Below, piece by piece: positions 8,505-17,034 of a DNA stretch of 33,838 nt (position 1 is its first letter; each line of letters opens with the position of its first letter). A program made the position numbers and the translations under genes. The notes beneath the pieces were generated by a model, which was not told the origin of the DNA, did no database searches, and saw nothing but the letters and a program-made list of their open reading frames with translations. Source of the DNA: an uncultured Eubacteriales bacterium (GTDB lineage Bacteria > Bacillota > Clostridia > Oscillospirales > Ruminococcaceae); NCBI GenBank assembly GCA_959605275.1, contig CAUHFD010000005.1, forward strand, positions 1-33,838, read 5' to 3'.

Positions 8505-9923
8505 TTACTTGATCAGTTCAAGCCTGCCTTTCAGGTTATGCAGATATTCCGCTGCATCCATGGGAAGCGGAAAGGTATTATCCGTTTTGACCTTGACGGT
8601 TGCAAGCTGATCGATTGCTTCCTGAGCGGTTTTAATTGTGGTTTCAAAAGGCGCAATTTTTTCGTTATCGGGCAGCTTGCTTTCAAAGTTACTGTTGTTT
8701 TCAACGAAGCGGAGTATTTGGCCTAAGGTTTCATAGGTATCCTCGGATGCGATGAATCCGGCGTATTCGTCAATAACCTGCTCTGGTGTTGCGGTTTTGT
8801 CGTTTGCCATCCTTCCGAAAGCATACGTGTTCAGACTCTTTGTTTTGTATGCGTTATAGCTCCAGCTACCAATTACGCCGTTAAAGCCCAGTTCTCTGAT
8901 GTCGTTTAAATATCTGTAAATATATCTTGTCTCAATCTGCTGGAGATAGGTATAGTCTGAACCTGTATCGCCATCATCCGCTTCGTCAAGCAGAAAGTAA
9001 GGCCAGGCCCACAATCGCTTCGTGTTTCTGCTTTTGAGTGTGTCGATATCGCTCTTCTGCGGATATTTCTGTGCCGGCGTTTTTCCCGAATCTGCATAAA
9101 GTCTTAGCGTAAGAGGCCTGTAATAGTCATGACAGGGCAGTTCGAGCCCCGTTGATTCATTAATCAGGCTTTCTTTCCCAAGAATGACCTTATTCATTTC
9201 GGTTTCACGCAGCCAAAAGTCCGCAATCATCGCACTATAATTAGGCGTCTGGAACATGGATACCGCCCAGGTATTGATATTATACTTCGCATTCGGAGCG
9301 GTCTCTTTGACGAGCTTGCCGACCTCTTCTGCCATATAGATGTAATCCTCCACATCGCCCTGTCCCATATCATTTGTAATTCCACCCGGATCTCCTGCAA
9401 AGAAAGTAAAGCCATCCGCTTCATCCATTGCCTTTATCATCTTTTCCAGATAATGCAGTCGCTCTTCCATTTTTTCCTTATCGTCCGGATGGAATTTCGT
9501 TCCTATACCCGTCGGCTCAGTGTCTTCAGGGCCTTTATATTGTTCAATATTCGAAAAGAGGATCACGTAAACCTCAAAGCCAGCGTCCTTGGCGCTATAA
9601 AGGCCCTGTTGCATTCTTTTTAAATAAGCGTCAAGGTTGTAACTTTCCGCATTATAATACCATCCTCTGTCGCAAAACTGCAGTGTTTTTATACCGCAGG
9701 CTTTCCAGAACTCATGCTGATCAGGACTGTCCTCCCAAATATACAGACCAACCGTATCCAGACCGCCGCTGTCTGTATTCTGCGGGATAACGGACATATT
9801 GCTTTGCGTCGAGCCGGAACTTGTGCCGTCAGATGGTTTTTCGGCACTATCACACGCGGTCAAGCTAAAGACGAATATGCACATTACGGCACAAAAAATT
9901 CGCCGAATTTTTTTCTTTTTCAT
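8505..9923 (-). CDS. Lipoprotein paralogue of the unrecognised TIM-barrel-like family
   Basis: 472 residues. A lipoprotein signal ends in LTAC with the lipidated cysteine at residue 24, followed by a Ser/Thr-rich spacer to about residue 55. The rest matches the cytosolic protein at 4566-5843: GLYIWEDSPDQH, FWKACG, LQFCDRGW, ADGFTFFAGDPGG, WAWPYFLLDEADDGD and NTYAFGR. One relative therefore sits on the outer face of the membrane and one inside. A plausible role is binding or hydrolysing the glycan at the surface, but no known family was recognised. The start has GAAAGAGGG a few bases upstream. The gene is preceded by a 230-bp gap holding a long palindrome, so it may be partly independent of the permease genes. 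Confidence 0.82.
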   Translation of the reverse strand: MKKKKIRRIFCAVMCIFVFSLTACDSAEKPSDGTSSGSTQSNMSVIPQNTDSGGLDTVGLYIWEDSPDQHEFWKACGIKTLQFCDRGWYYNAESYNLDAYLKRMQQGLYSAKDAGFEVYVILFSNIEQYKGPEDTEPTGIGTKFHPDDKEKMEERLHYLEKMIKAMDEADGFTFFAGDPGGITNDMGQGDVEDYIYMAEEVGKLVKETAPNAKYNINTWAVSMFQTPNYSAMIADFWLRETEMNKVILGKESLINESTGLELPCHDYYRPLTLRLYADSGKTPAQKYPQKSDIDTLKSRNTKRLWAWPYFLLDEADDGDTGSDYTYLQQIETRYIYRYLNDIRELGFNGVIGSWSYNAYKTKSLNTYAFGRMANDKTATPEQVIDEYAGFIASEDTYETLGQILRFVENNSNFESKLPDNEKIAPFETTIKTAQEAIDQLATVKVKTDNTFPLPMDAAEYLHNLKGRLELIK

Positions 9924-9947
9924 GATAAACCCTCTTTCCCTGTAAAA

Positions 9948-10117
9948 TTAATATTATACTAAAAATCCGATTGAAAGCTTTAATCGATTTCCGAGAATGA
10001 ATTGTGCCAGAAAAGGCAGACGACGCCGCTGGGCTGACGCCCAACAGGGAGGATAACGCATTCTGGTGCAATTCAGATCGGAAAGAATGAAAGTGGTTTA
10101 TCAGATTTTAGCATTAA
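9948..10117. repeat. Long imperfect palindrome (possible MITE-like element D)
   Basis: Strong pairing occurs between 9988-9994 and 10078-10084 (TTTCCGA/TCGGAAA) and between 9998-10012 and 10061-10075 (TGAATTG plus GCCAGAA with its complement). Weaker symmetry extends outwards, with CTAAAAATCCGAT on the left matching CTAAAATCTGAT on the right, out to a TTAA at each end. The 48-nt loop is GC-richer than the flanks. It fills most of the gap between the permease stop (10156) and the lipoprotein start (9923). A TATAAT at its left end (9953-9958, minus strand) could serve as a -10, but no good -35 accompanies it. It could be a terminator, a processing site or a decayed insertion. Confidence 0.55.
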
Positions 10118-10155
10118 TCCTTCAGCGTTTTCGGCAAAAAGTTTAAGCGGATATT

Positions 10156-11082
10156 TTACTCTCCTGTAAGCCCACTGTTTTCAATTCCGCTGATCAACTT
10201 ATTCTGGAAAATCGCATACAAAATCAAAATGGGCAATATCGCCATAATACAGGCAATATTCTGTTCAATTGCAAACATAATCGGACCAAGCCGATTGCCG
10301 CCGGTTTCAATTTCCTTGATGTTATTCAATATTGCGAGTGGGAGCGTCTGGAATTTCTCATTAATCATAAAAAGGGTCGAGTAAAAATAATCCGTCCACT
10401 GCCATGCAAACGAGAGGATAAATACTGTAACCAACATATTCCTTGCATTTGGCAAAATGATTTTAACATAGGTGTAAAAAATCCCACAGCCGTCAATATA
10501 GGCCGCATCCTCCAGCTCCTTGGGTAGACCTCTGAAAAACTGCCTCATGAGAAAAACAAAAAGTCCGTTCTTCATACCAAGCCCTGTAATTGCAAGAATA
10601 TAAAAAGGAGCAAGACTCCCAATCGTATTCAAATTCTTGAAATAGATAAAAGCAGATGTATTATAAAGCTGAATCGGGATAACAAGAGTGATAATCAGCA
10701 TGGTAAAAAAGAAACCGTTGAGCTTAAACTTGAATCTTGCAAATCCATAGCCAATTGTTGTACAAACAAGCAACTGGATGACTGACAACGTAAAAGAAAG
10801 AATAAAGGTGTTAAAAAAACTTTGAATGTAATTAATGTCCGTAAAAGTTTTAATGATGTTATCGAAACTAAATTCTCTGGGAAATATTTTTACGGTAGGG
10901 TCAAGTAAATCCGTAGTGGTCATAAAAGACTGCAGTATTTTTATGATGAACGGATAAAGGATTTCAAAGCAAAGCCCGATTATAATGACTGCGCGTATGA
11001 TGCTCCAGCAAACTTTTTTCAACTTTTCGAACACGATTTTGCTCCGGTGAGACAAGGGCAGATATGATGCTGTATTTTTCAA
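10156..11082 (-). CDS. Carbohydrate ABC transporter permease (MalG/LacG-like), pair 2
   Basis: 308 residues with six predicted membrane segments. The EAA loop that contacts the ATPase is LEDAAYIDGCGIFYTYVKII, followed by LP, at about residues 195-216. The basic N-terminus precedes the first segment (about residues 28-50), and a large extracytoplasmic loop follows, as in MalG-type CUT1 permeases. It pairs with the permease directly upstream (17 bp gap) to form the channel of the second importer. No ATPase gene is present nearby, so an MsmX-type shared ATPase is likely. The upstream sequence has an AGGAGG-type site before the ATG. The family is certain; the substrate is not readable. Confidence 0.9.
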   Translation of the reverse strand: MKNTASYLPLSHRSKIVFEKLKKVCWSIIRAVIIIGLCFEILYPFIIKILQSFMTTTDLLDPTVKIFPREFSFDNIIKTFTDINYIQSFFNTFILSFTLSVIQLLVCTTIGYGFARFKFKLNGFFFTMLIITLVIPIQLYNTSAFIYFKNLNTIGSLAPFYILAITGLGMKNGLFVFLMRQFFRGLPKELEDAAYIDGCGIFYTYVKIILPNARNMLVTVFILSFAWQWTDYFYSTLFMINEKFQTLPLAILNNIKEIETGGNRLGPIMFAIEQNIACIMAILPILILYAIFQNKLISGIENSGLTGE

Positions 11083-11099
11083 AACATTTCCTCCTGTTG

Positions 11100-12014
11100 C
11101 TATTCTCTGTAATAAACGAATTTTCGACCAAACAGGAATATTAAGGCTACCAGTATTCCTACCACAAGCAGATAAATAACAGACCTTGATGCAGCTTCTG
11201 GAAACTTCTGATTATTCGTCATGTTGAGCAAAGCCGCAATCAGAGAATTATTGGTATTCGTAAACGTATCGATCACTGTATAGACGCTATTAAGCAGTAT
11301 CATCGGGCTTGTGATCGGCAGCGTGATCTTCCAGTACATTTCCCAACCCGAGCAGCCCTCAATCGCTGCCGATTCATAAATACTTTCGGAAATTGAATAG
11401 AGTCCTGCCAAAAACAGAAGAATCTGAACTCCGGAGGAGGTCACCATAACGCCCAAACGGTCTACAACAGCGATTACAATGTTTAACAAATCGGCGCTTA
11501 TGATGTTTTTGCTGCTTAAAATGTCGGTCACATTCGGTAATGTAATTCCTGCCTGAACCCCGACATCCACGGAAGACTGGATACCCGAAATCGAAGTAGC
11601 AAGATTACCGGAATCAATTTTTCCGACTATTCCGGCGACCAGCACAACCGGAAGAAAAAAGATTGTTCGCGCAGCTGCTCTGCCCCTGAATTTCTGTTTG
11701 AGTAAAATAGCGACAAAATAACTGAACAGCAGAATACATACAGAGTCGATTAGCGATTTCGAGATCGTGGAGGTATAAAGCTGCAAAAACCAGGAATCTT
11801 TTGTAAAAATTTCTTTATAATACCCAAAACCAGCCGCACCATAAGAAAAAGTGGAGTCTGCCGAATTGAATACAGAAAAGCTCATCAAAAACAACTGAAT
11901 AATCATCGGCAGGAAGATGACGAACAAGCCGATAATAAACGGCAAAATGAAAAGATAACCGGCATAGCTGCGTTTGCGCTCAAGACTTGCCTTTTTGCGT
12001 TTTACTCCCGGCAT
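11100..12014 (-). CDS. Carbohydrate ABC transporter permease (MalF/LacF-like), pair 2
   Basis: 304 residues with six predicted membrane segments. The EAA loop reads YESAAIEGCSGWEMYWKITL followed by P. Between the third and fourth segments lies an unusual extracytoplasmic insert of about 50 residues rich in Ser, Gly, Val and Ile (around residues 125-180, with TSISGIQSSVDVG). Standard LacF-type permeases are shorter there. The insert may contact an external partner such as the DUF5696-like lipoprotein encoded just upstream. The start overlaps the end of that gene by 13 bp, with GGGGGG about 10 nt before the ATG, which points to coupled translation. Partner permease: 10156-11082. Confidence 0.9.
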   Translation of the reverse strand: MPGVKRKKASLERKRSYAGYLFILPFIIGLFVIFLPMIIQLFLMSFSVFNSADSTFSYGAAGFGYYKEIFTKDSWFLQLYTSTISKSLIDSVCILLFSYFVAILLKQKFRGRAAARTIFFLPVVLVAGIVGKIDSGNLATSISGIQSSVDVGVQAGITLPNVTDILSSKNIISADLLNIVIAVVDRLGVMVTSSGVQILLFLAGLYSISESIYESAAIEGCSGWEMYWKITLPITSPMILLNSVYTVIDTFTNTNNSLIAALLNMTNNQKFPEAASRSVIYLLVVGILVALIFLFGRKFVYYRE

Positions 12015-14626
12015 AATGATTCGTCCCCCCTTACCGTGAAGTAAGAACTTGCTTTTATGGTTCTTCCTTCTGTTGTTATGTCATTTTCTCCATAGTTCAC
12101 ATAGACAATGGCGCCGTTCTCGAACTCCGTTTTATAAACTGTATCGCTGATTTTGACATGGTTTACAATCGTTTGTCCGGCAATTCCTTCCATACTCTCC
12201 TGGTAGGCTTTCACCTGACTTGACACATCGTCTATCCAGGCGCTGTAATTGAGTGCAAACAGATCCGTTTGCGTCGTGTCATAAAGCTCGCTGTTTTCCG
12301 CGTACATCCACTTACAGTAGAGACCCGCACCTGTCTCGGCTGCTCTCAAAATAGAACTTTTCCAATCTCCTGTCAGGTTCAGCGGCTGTGCGGCATATGA
12401 AATTGAGCCGCTTAATACGATCTGGTAAAAGGGTACAGAACCTGATGAAATCAAAAAACTACTGGAATCATCCGGCGCGTTTAGGATATCAGAAGCATAT
12501 GAAAACATATAAGCATTTGCGCCGTCCGTCATCAAAGTATATTTGCCGCTTATTTTATCCGCCATAAGCGATTCGATAATTCGGGCCGCATCGGAACGAT
12601 TGATTCCATCTTCCTGGCGATAGTCTCCGGATAGACAGGATCCCAGACTCGCAAGCGAAATATTTTGGCTACCAAGCTGCTCATATTCTTTTAAAAAGGC
12701 CGAGAGTATTTTCTCATAAACACGTGCGCTTACAACATCTGCGATATTGGTATCGAGCAGTTTTCCTGTAGATTTGAGCGCATCCTGTCTGGTGGCCAGC
12801 TTTTTGGTAATCAGTCTTGAGGCATCCTGCTTCCTATTAAAGCCATCCAGCAATTTATCCTCATAAACAAACATGATTTCGGCGTCCATATACACCGGAA
12901 TATTTTTTTCTTCTGCAAAGCCGATCAGCTCTTGCAGATTGTTTTTACCTCCCAACGAAGAAACCGGTTTTGCCGAACTGTATACACTGTTGTTGAGACC
13001 ACCGTTTGCCCAACCGGTATATCGTAATTTGATATTTCTGACTTCGCGTTGTATCAGCTGATCTGTTATTGTTTGTGCCTGATCGAAAGTTGTCAGTGCA
13101 ATTTGTGTCTGATATGGGACGCCAAGAAGCGTTTTCCTCTTTCTGACCGAGCCGATCAGTTCTAAATAAAACGGCGCCGTGGCATCACTCTTTTTGAGGG
13201 AGATCTTACTATTTTCCAGTAGATAATTCCGGTATATTCCTGCCATATCTACATAGCTGTTTTCTTCTTTTTCTAAAAAGAAGTATCGAATGCTGCAAGG
13301 CGCTTTGACTGTTGCGGAAGAATAAACGTTGACGCCGTCCTCATTCATGAGGTTTTCATAACTTAAATAGTCGGATGATTGAACTGCAAAGGAAGCCCAC
13401 ACGGTATTATAGGAGGAAATAACCGAACCGATATTGGCATTTACAGATGCAACCGTTTCCGCGCCCTCGATAATTGCAAGGAACCCGCCCTGTGTACTGC
13501 TTAGTCCAAATACAGGCATAAATATTTGCTGCGAAATCTGATCCCGTACCGTCTGCGTTATCGCAAAATCCTCTCCATATACAGGCTGAGAATAGGCATA
13601 GCCGTTCTTCACGGAAGAATTCAGCTCAATCAATGCGCCGCTCCCATCCGGAATGAACATATATCCACTTTCCTTTGCGTCCGTGGCGGCGAAGTATGGA
13701 AGAAAATCAATCGAATCAATATAAAAACCTTTGGCACATTGTATTTCCTCGGTTTTCAACTCCGCTACAAAGCTTCCATTTTCCAGCCTGTACTCCGCCG
13801 GTACGTAGAAACATCCGGTGCCTTCGGTCTTTTTTTCATACCCGAACAGCGCATGTTCCTGCGCTATTTTAGCGGAATTCCACTCAAAAGGCTCAATTTG
13901 CTTCCCGATTTCCTTCTTTATGGTAGCGTTCAAATCCCTTATGACATATACTTTGTCAAAATCTTGTATTTTAGGGTAATTTTCTAAAAAGGTCTTGAGA
14001 TTATCACCGGTAAGTGCTTTTACGTCAACTTCTCTATATCTCCGTTTTAGTGTTTTGGCCTCGTCCACCGGAAGCTGCGAGAGGATTTTTTGAAATTCGT
14101 CATATCTGATAATTTCAGGGCAATACTGGATCGTTTGATTGACGCCGATCAGATATTCCACTCTGACTCCACCGTCAATTTTCTGGACAGAAGTCTGTCC
14201 CTTCAAAAATGAATCCGAATAGCTGTTTAATGAAAAGGAGGTGCCTTTACCGTCAGAGTAATTCACCACGACCTGAGACCCCAAAATTGATTTTGCCGTC
14301 GTCCCCGCAACAGTATCCTGATCCCAATCAACCGGATTTGACAACCACCTGCTGTTATCAGCGGTGTTCTCAATGGCAAATTCGGCCGTCAACATATTGA
14401 CATATAGATTTAAACCTCCGTCCGAACAGATAAGCGTCATATCGTCAATATGCGAACCGATCATTTCCTTTTGTTCCGCTGTGAGTTCAACGGGATCTTT
14501 GGAATATATCAACTCGCCGAAGCTTACCGTGCCCTTGGAAGAGCAGGAAGCAAGTATCGTTGTCACTAAAACAAAGGATGTTGCAGCAAGCAATACTTTT
14601 CTGCCCAATTTGAAATTTCTATTCAT
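12002..14626 (-). CDS. DUF5696-like large lipoprotein associated with a sugar importer
   Basis: About 874 residues. The lipoprotein signal ends LASC with the lipidated cysteine at residue 28. The mature protein is large and external, with beta-rich N-terminal parts and a later alpha/beta part (from about residue 500, beginning FYLELIGSV and containing PVYMDAEIMF) that looks barrel-like. The match to the DUF5696 family is from memory of its size, lipobox and constant neighbourhood with CUT1 permeases, so it is moderately sure. The role is not established; glycan binding or hydrolysis at the importer mouth is plausible. The frame opens at 14647, inside a GGGAGG stretch that is itself the likely ribosome binding site for the ATG at 14626. 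It overlaps the next permease gene. Confidence 0.75.
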   Translation of the reverse strand: MNRNFKLGRKVLLAATSFVLVTTILASCSSKGTVSFGELIYSKDPVELTAEQKEMIGSHIDDMTLICSDGGLNLYVNMLTAEFAIENTADNSRWLSNPVDWDQDTVAGTTAKSILGSQVVVNYSDGKGTSFSLNSYSDSFLKGQTSVQKIDGGVRVEYLIGVNQTIQYCPEIIRYDEFQKILSQLPVDEAKTLKRRYREVDVKALTGDNLKTFLENYPKIQDFDKVYVIRDLNATIKKEIGKQIEPFEWNSAKIAQEHALFGYEKKTEGTGCFYVPAEYRLENGSFVAELKTEEIQCAKGFYIDSIDFLPYFAATDAKESGYMFIPDGSGALIELNSSVKNGYAYSQPVYGEDFAITQTVRDQISQQIFMPVFGLSSTQGGFLAIIEGAETVASVNANIGSVISSYNTVWASFAVQSSDYLSYENLMNEDGVNVYSSATVKAPCSIRYFFLEKEENSYVDMAGIYRNYLLENSKISLKKSDATAPFYLELIGSVRKRKTLLGVPYQTQIALTTFDQAQTITDQLIQREVRNIKLRYTGWANGGLNNSVYSSAKPVSSLGGKNNLQELIGFAEEKNIPVYMDAEIMFVYEDKLLDGFNRKQDASRLITKKLATRQDALKSTGKLLDTNIADVVSARVYEKILSAFLKEYEQLGSQNISLASLGSCLSGDYRQEDGINRSDAARIIESLMADKISGKYTLMTDGANAYMFSYASDILNAPDDSSSFLISSGSVPFYQIVLSGSISYAAQPLNLTGDWKSSILRAAETGAGLYCKWMYAENSELYDTTQTDLFALNYSAWIDDVSSQVKAYQESMEGIAGQTIVNHVKISDTVYKTEFENGAIVYVNYGENDITTEGRTIKASSYFTVRGDESLCRE

Positions 14627-14653
14627 ATGCTGCTGATTTCCTCCCATATATTG

Positions 14654-16888
14654 CTATTCGGTCATTCTAAAGCTGAGCTCCTGCCATGAGCTTAGTACAA
14701 ATGAAATCATATGCTGCAAAAGATTATAGAACAGGATAGCAATAAAGATAATAATCAAGATTCCTATTATAATTAAAACACAGGTTATTATGGCTTTTAA
14801 TACGGTATACTGATGGGTAATAAGAACGCTGACAAAGAGCAAAAAGGCTGTCCATATAAACACACCGGTCAGCAGGATGTTGTAATACGATTGTTCGGTC
14901 AGCGTCAAAGTATTGCTTACCAGTGTAAACGGTATCAAAAATAATGCTAACGGTGTCAGAGAGTAGCAAGTAGCTATGTAAACATCTTTCATATTGCCTT
15001 CGCCATCCATCAGCGTCGTAAGACACCAGTTTGCCACCACCCAAAGCAAAACGATAAGCAGAACGCTTATAATTTCAAGCAGTACATTGAATGTATCCGG
15101 GTTATAAGATGAAAAAAGATAGCCGGAATATTGTTTCTGGAACACATATTCGATCACCGTAACAGCAAGAATGATCGTCGCACCAGTCATGGTTCCTCTT
15201 TTTTCATGCTTGAGATCCCAGAAAGAGGAAAACGGATGAAAAGACAGATGCGTTGCGTACTTTAGTGAACCCCAAACGCTTCCTTTGGCATAGACTTTTT
15301 CCTTACGCTTGATCAACCCGAGCGCATAAACAACAACAAGCCCAACTAACACAACAAGAACGACAAAAAACAAAACGAAATGCTCCTGGAGGAACTCTGT
15401 TCTCTTGACTTCAAAAGCCTTGGAATAATATTCCTTTTCTCCTGCAAGCTTCAGATATTTCATCGCCGTATCATAGTTTCCTAGATAATACGCACTTTTT
15501 CCCATACCAAGATAAGCAATCGTCAGATTCCCGTTATAGCGCGAAACCTCACTCCATTTATCATAAGCTTCGGTATATTTTCCCGCCGAAAAAAGTCTTG
15601 ACGCCTCTTCAATGGACTTGCCGTATAATGTTTTGTCATAGGATACAATCAGCCCTGCAGCCCGATCAAGCACGATCAGTCGGTCGGCAAAAATCTCGAT
15701 TGCTGAGGCATGTCGTACCGTTCCTTCCTGATTGGAGTTGCTCCCGAATACATACAGAAGATTACCGTCGCTGTCATAAGAAAAGATTTTGCCTCTGTAA
15801 GAATCAATGCAATAATAAGTGCCGTAATCATCGACAACAATATCTTCAAAGGTAGACGGCCCTTCTGTGATATCCTTTACAGAGGTAACGCCGGAAGAAG
15901 TGACTGACGGCAGATCCCAGTTTACATCCCCTACAATCGGAACATCCCCGTAACGCCTTAACACATCAGTGTCCGTTGCATTAAAGCGCTGTACAACTTT
16001 TACCGCATCCTGACTTTTGGATTGGAGCGCAGAATTGAGCGTATCAACATCAATTGACTTTATGACCGTATAGAGAAACATACCGTCATCAATTTTGATG
16101 TTGGAAAACTCTGTCGGCACAAAGCTTATCATGCTTTTTGCCGCGCTTCTGGGCAACAGTTTTCTCCACATCATTGTGAACAGATCGTAGGTTACTCTCG
16201 GAGCCCCTGCAAATCGGATAAAATCATTGTTCGCATCAAGCACAACAAGGCCCCTGTTTATTCCTCTTGCAATGATATACATTCTTCCAGAACGATCCAC
16301 CGCCAGTTTGAGCGGAAAATAGGTGTAGTCCTCACCAAGAACATAGATGTCCGGTCTGCCCAACACCTCGAGCACCTCGCCCTCAAGCGTCAATTTTACG
16401 ATCTGTGAGTTCTCAGTGTCCGCAACATAGAGAGTGCCGTCAGAAGCAATTGTCAGCCCCTCAGGCTTATTAAATTTTTGTTGGATTTGATCTTTTGTAT
16501 AAGAATCAATGATCCGTACAACCTCAAAGTTTGTGTTGAGTATAACGACACGAGCGTTATCCCTATCTAGCACAAACAGCCGGTCATTGTATGTTTCCAT
16601 ATCCGAAGGCGAGGAAAGCACCACAGGTTCCTTCGCCTCGTCATCAGCCCAGGAAAAGCTTTTATGAGTGGTGTCTGACAAAAACGCTGCCGGAGATGCA
16701 AGCTCTTTGTAATCATTTGAAATCGTATAGTTTTCATAGATATCAGCCGCACAAACACTTGTCACCGGAAGCAATACGGTTATACATATCACAGCACAAA
16801 TTATTTTTTTGAATAATTTCAATATCAGTTGCCATGCGATACAGTATTCGGTGTGCATACGCGCACATCCAAGTTCGCTTTGACGCAT
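14654..16888 (-). CDS. NHL beta-propeller, TPR and YIP1-like membrane protein
   Basis: Up to 744 residues. In order: a signal peptide (LFKKIICAVICITVLL, cleavage near residue 48), an exported six-bladed NHL-type propeller (about 60-420, with repeats such as PEGLTIASDGTLYVADTENS), a TPR-like helical pair (about 430-490), one membrane segment (about 508-530), a basic cytoplasmic stretch, and a five-segment YIP1-like membrane domain. It probably organises or senses the importer at the membrane; the function is not established. The start is uncertain. The ATGs at 16888 and 16858 lack ribosome binding sites and lie inside the insertion-like element 16837-16993. A TTG at 16822 lies outside it, just before the signal peptide. 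A good AAAGGA (16995-17000) is cut off upstream. Confidence 0.78.
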   Translation of the reverse strand: MRQSELGCARMHTEYCIAWQLILKLFKKIICAVICITVLLPVTSVCAADIYENYTISNDYKELASPAAFLSDTTHKSFSWADDEAKEPVVLSSPSDMETYNDRLFVLDRDNARVVILNTNFEVVRIIDSYTKDQIQQKFNKPEGLTIASDGTLYVADTENSQIVKLTLEGEVLEVLGRPDIYVLGEDYTYFPLKLAVDRSGRMYIIARGINRGLVVLDANNDFIRFAGAPRVTYDLFTMMWRKLLPRSAAKSMISFVPTEFSNIKIDDGMFLYTVIKSIDVDTLNSALQSKSQDAVKVVQRFNATDTDVLRRYGDVPIVGDVNWDLPSVTSSGVTSVKDITEGPSTFEDIVVDDYGTYYCIDSYRGKIFSYDSDGNLLYVFGSNSNQEGTVRHASAIEIFADRLIVLDRAAGLIVSYDKTLYGKSIEEASRLFSAGKYTEAYDKWSEVSRYNGNLTIAYLGMGKSAYYLGNYDTAMKYLKLAGEKEYYSKAFEVKRTEFLQEHFVLFFVVLVVLVGLVVVYALGLIKRKEKVYAKGSVWGSLKYATHLSFHPFSSFWDLKHEKRGTMTGATIILAVTVIEYVFQKQYSGYLFSSYNPDTFNVLLEIISVLLIVLLWVVANWCLTTLMDGEGNMKDVYIATCYSLTPLALFLIPFTLVSNTLTLTEQSYYNILLTGVFIWTAFLLFVSVLITHQYTVLKAIITCVLIIIGILIIIFIAILFYNLLQHMISFVLSSWQELSFRMTE

Positions 16889-16993
16889 GAAATGTCACAG
16901 CAAAATGGCTGCTGACCTTACGGCAACACGGCCCGCTGCGAACAAGGAGGCAGGTTTTCGTGCTCTGCCCGAGTGCCAAAGACTAGTGTATCG
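16837..16993. mobile_element. Insertion-like element C with imperfect terminal inverted repeats
   Basis: A 157-bp segment flanked by inverted repeats: CGATACAGTATTCGGTG at the left end, and the reverse complement of CGATACACTAGTCTTTG at the right end. The outer 7 bases are identical and 13 of 17 bases match. The interior is visibly GC-richer than its surroundings and contains a small CAGC/GCTG hairpin. It has no convincing gene. No target duplication is evident. It lies between a typical AAAGGA ribosome binding site (16995-17000) and the N-terminus of the NHL/YIP1 gene, which is what an insertion would produce. The remainder of the gap (16994-17034) holds only that site and the downstream end of the permease gene. 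Confidence 0.5.
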
Positions 16994-17034
16994 TTCCTTT
17001 CTCAGTATTTTTGGTTCAGTGTCATTTCCGGTCC

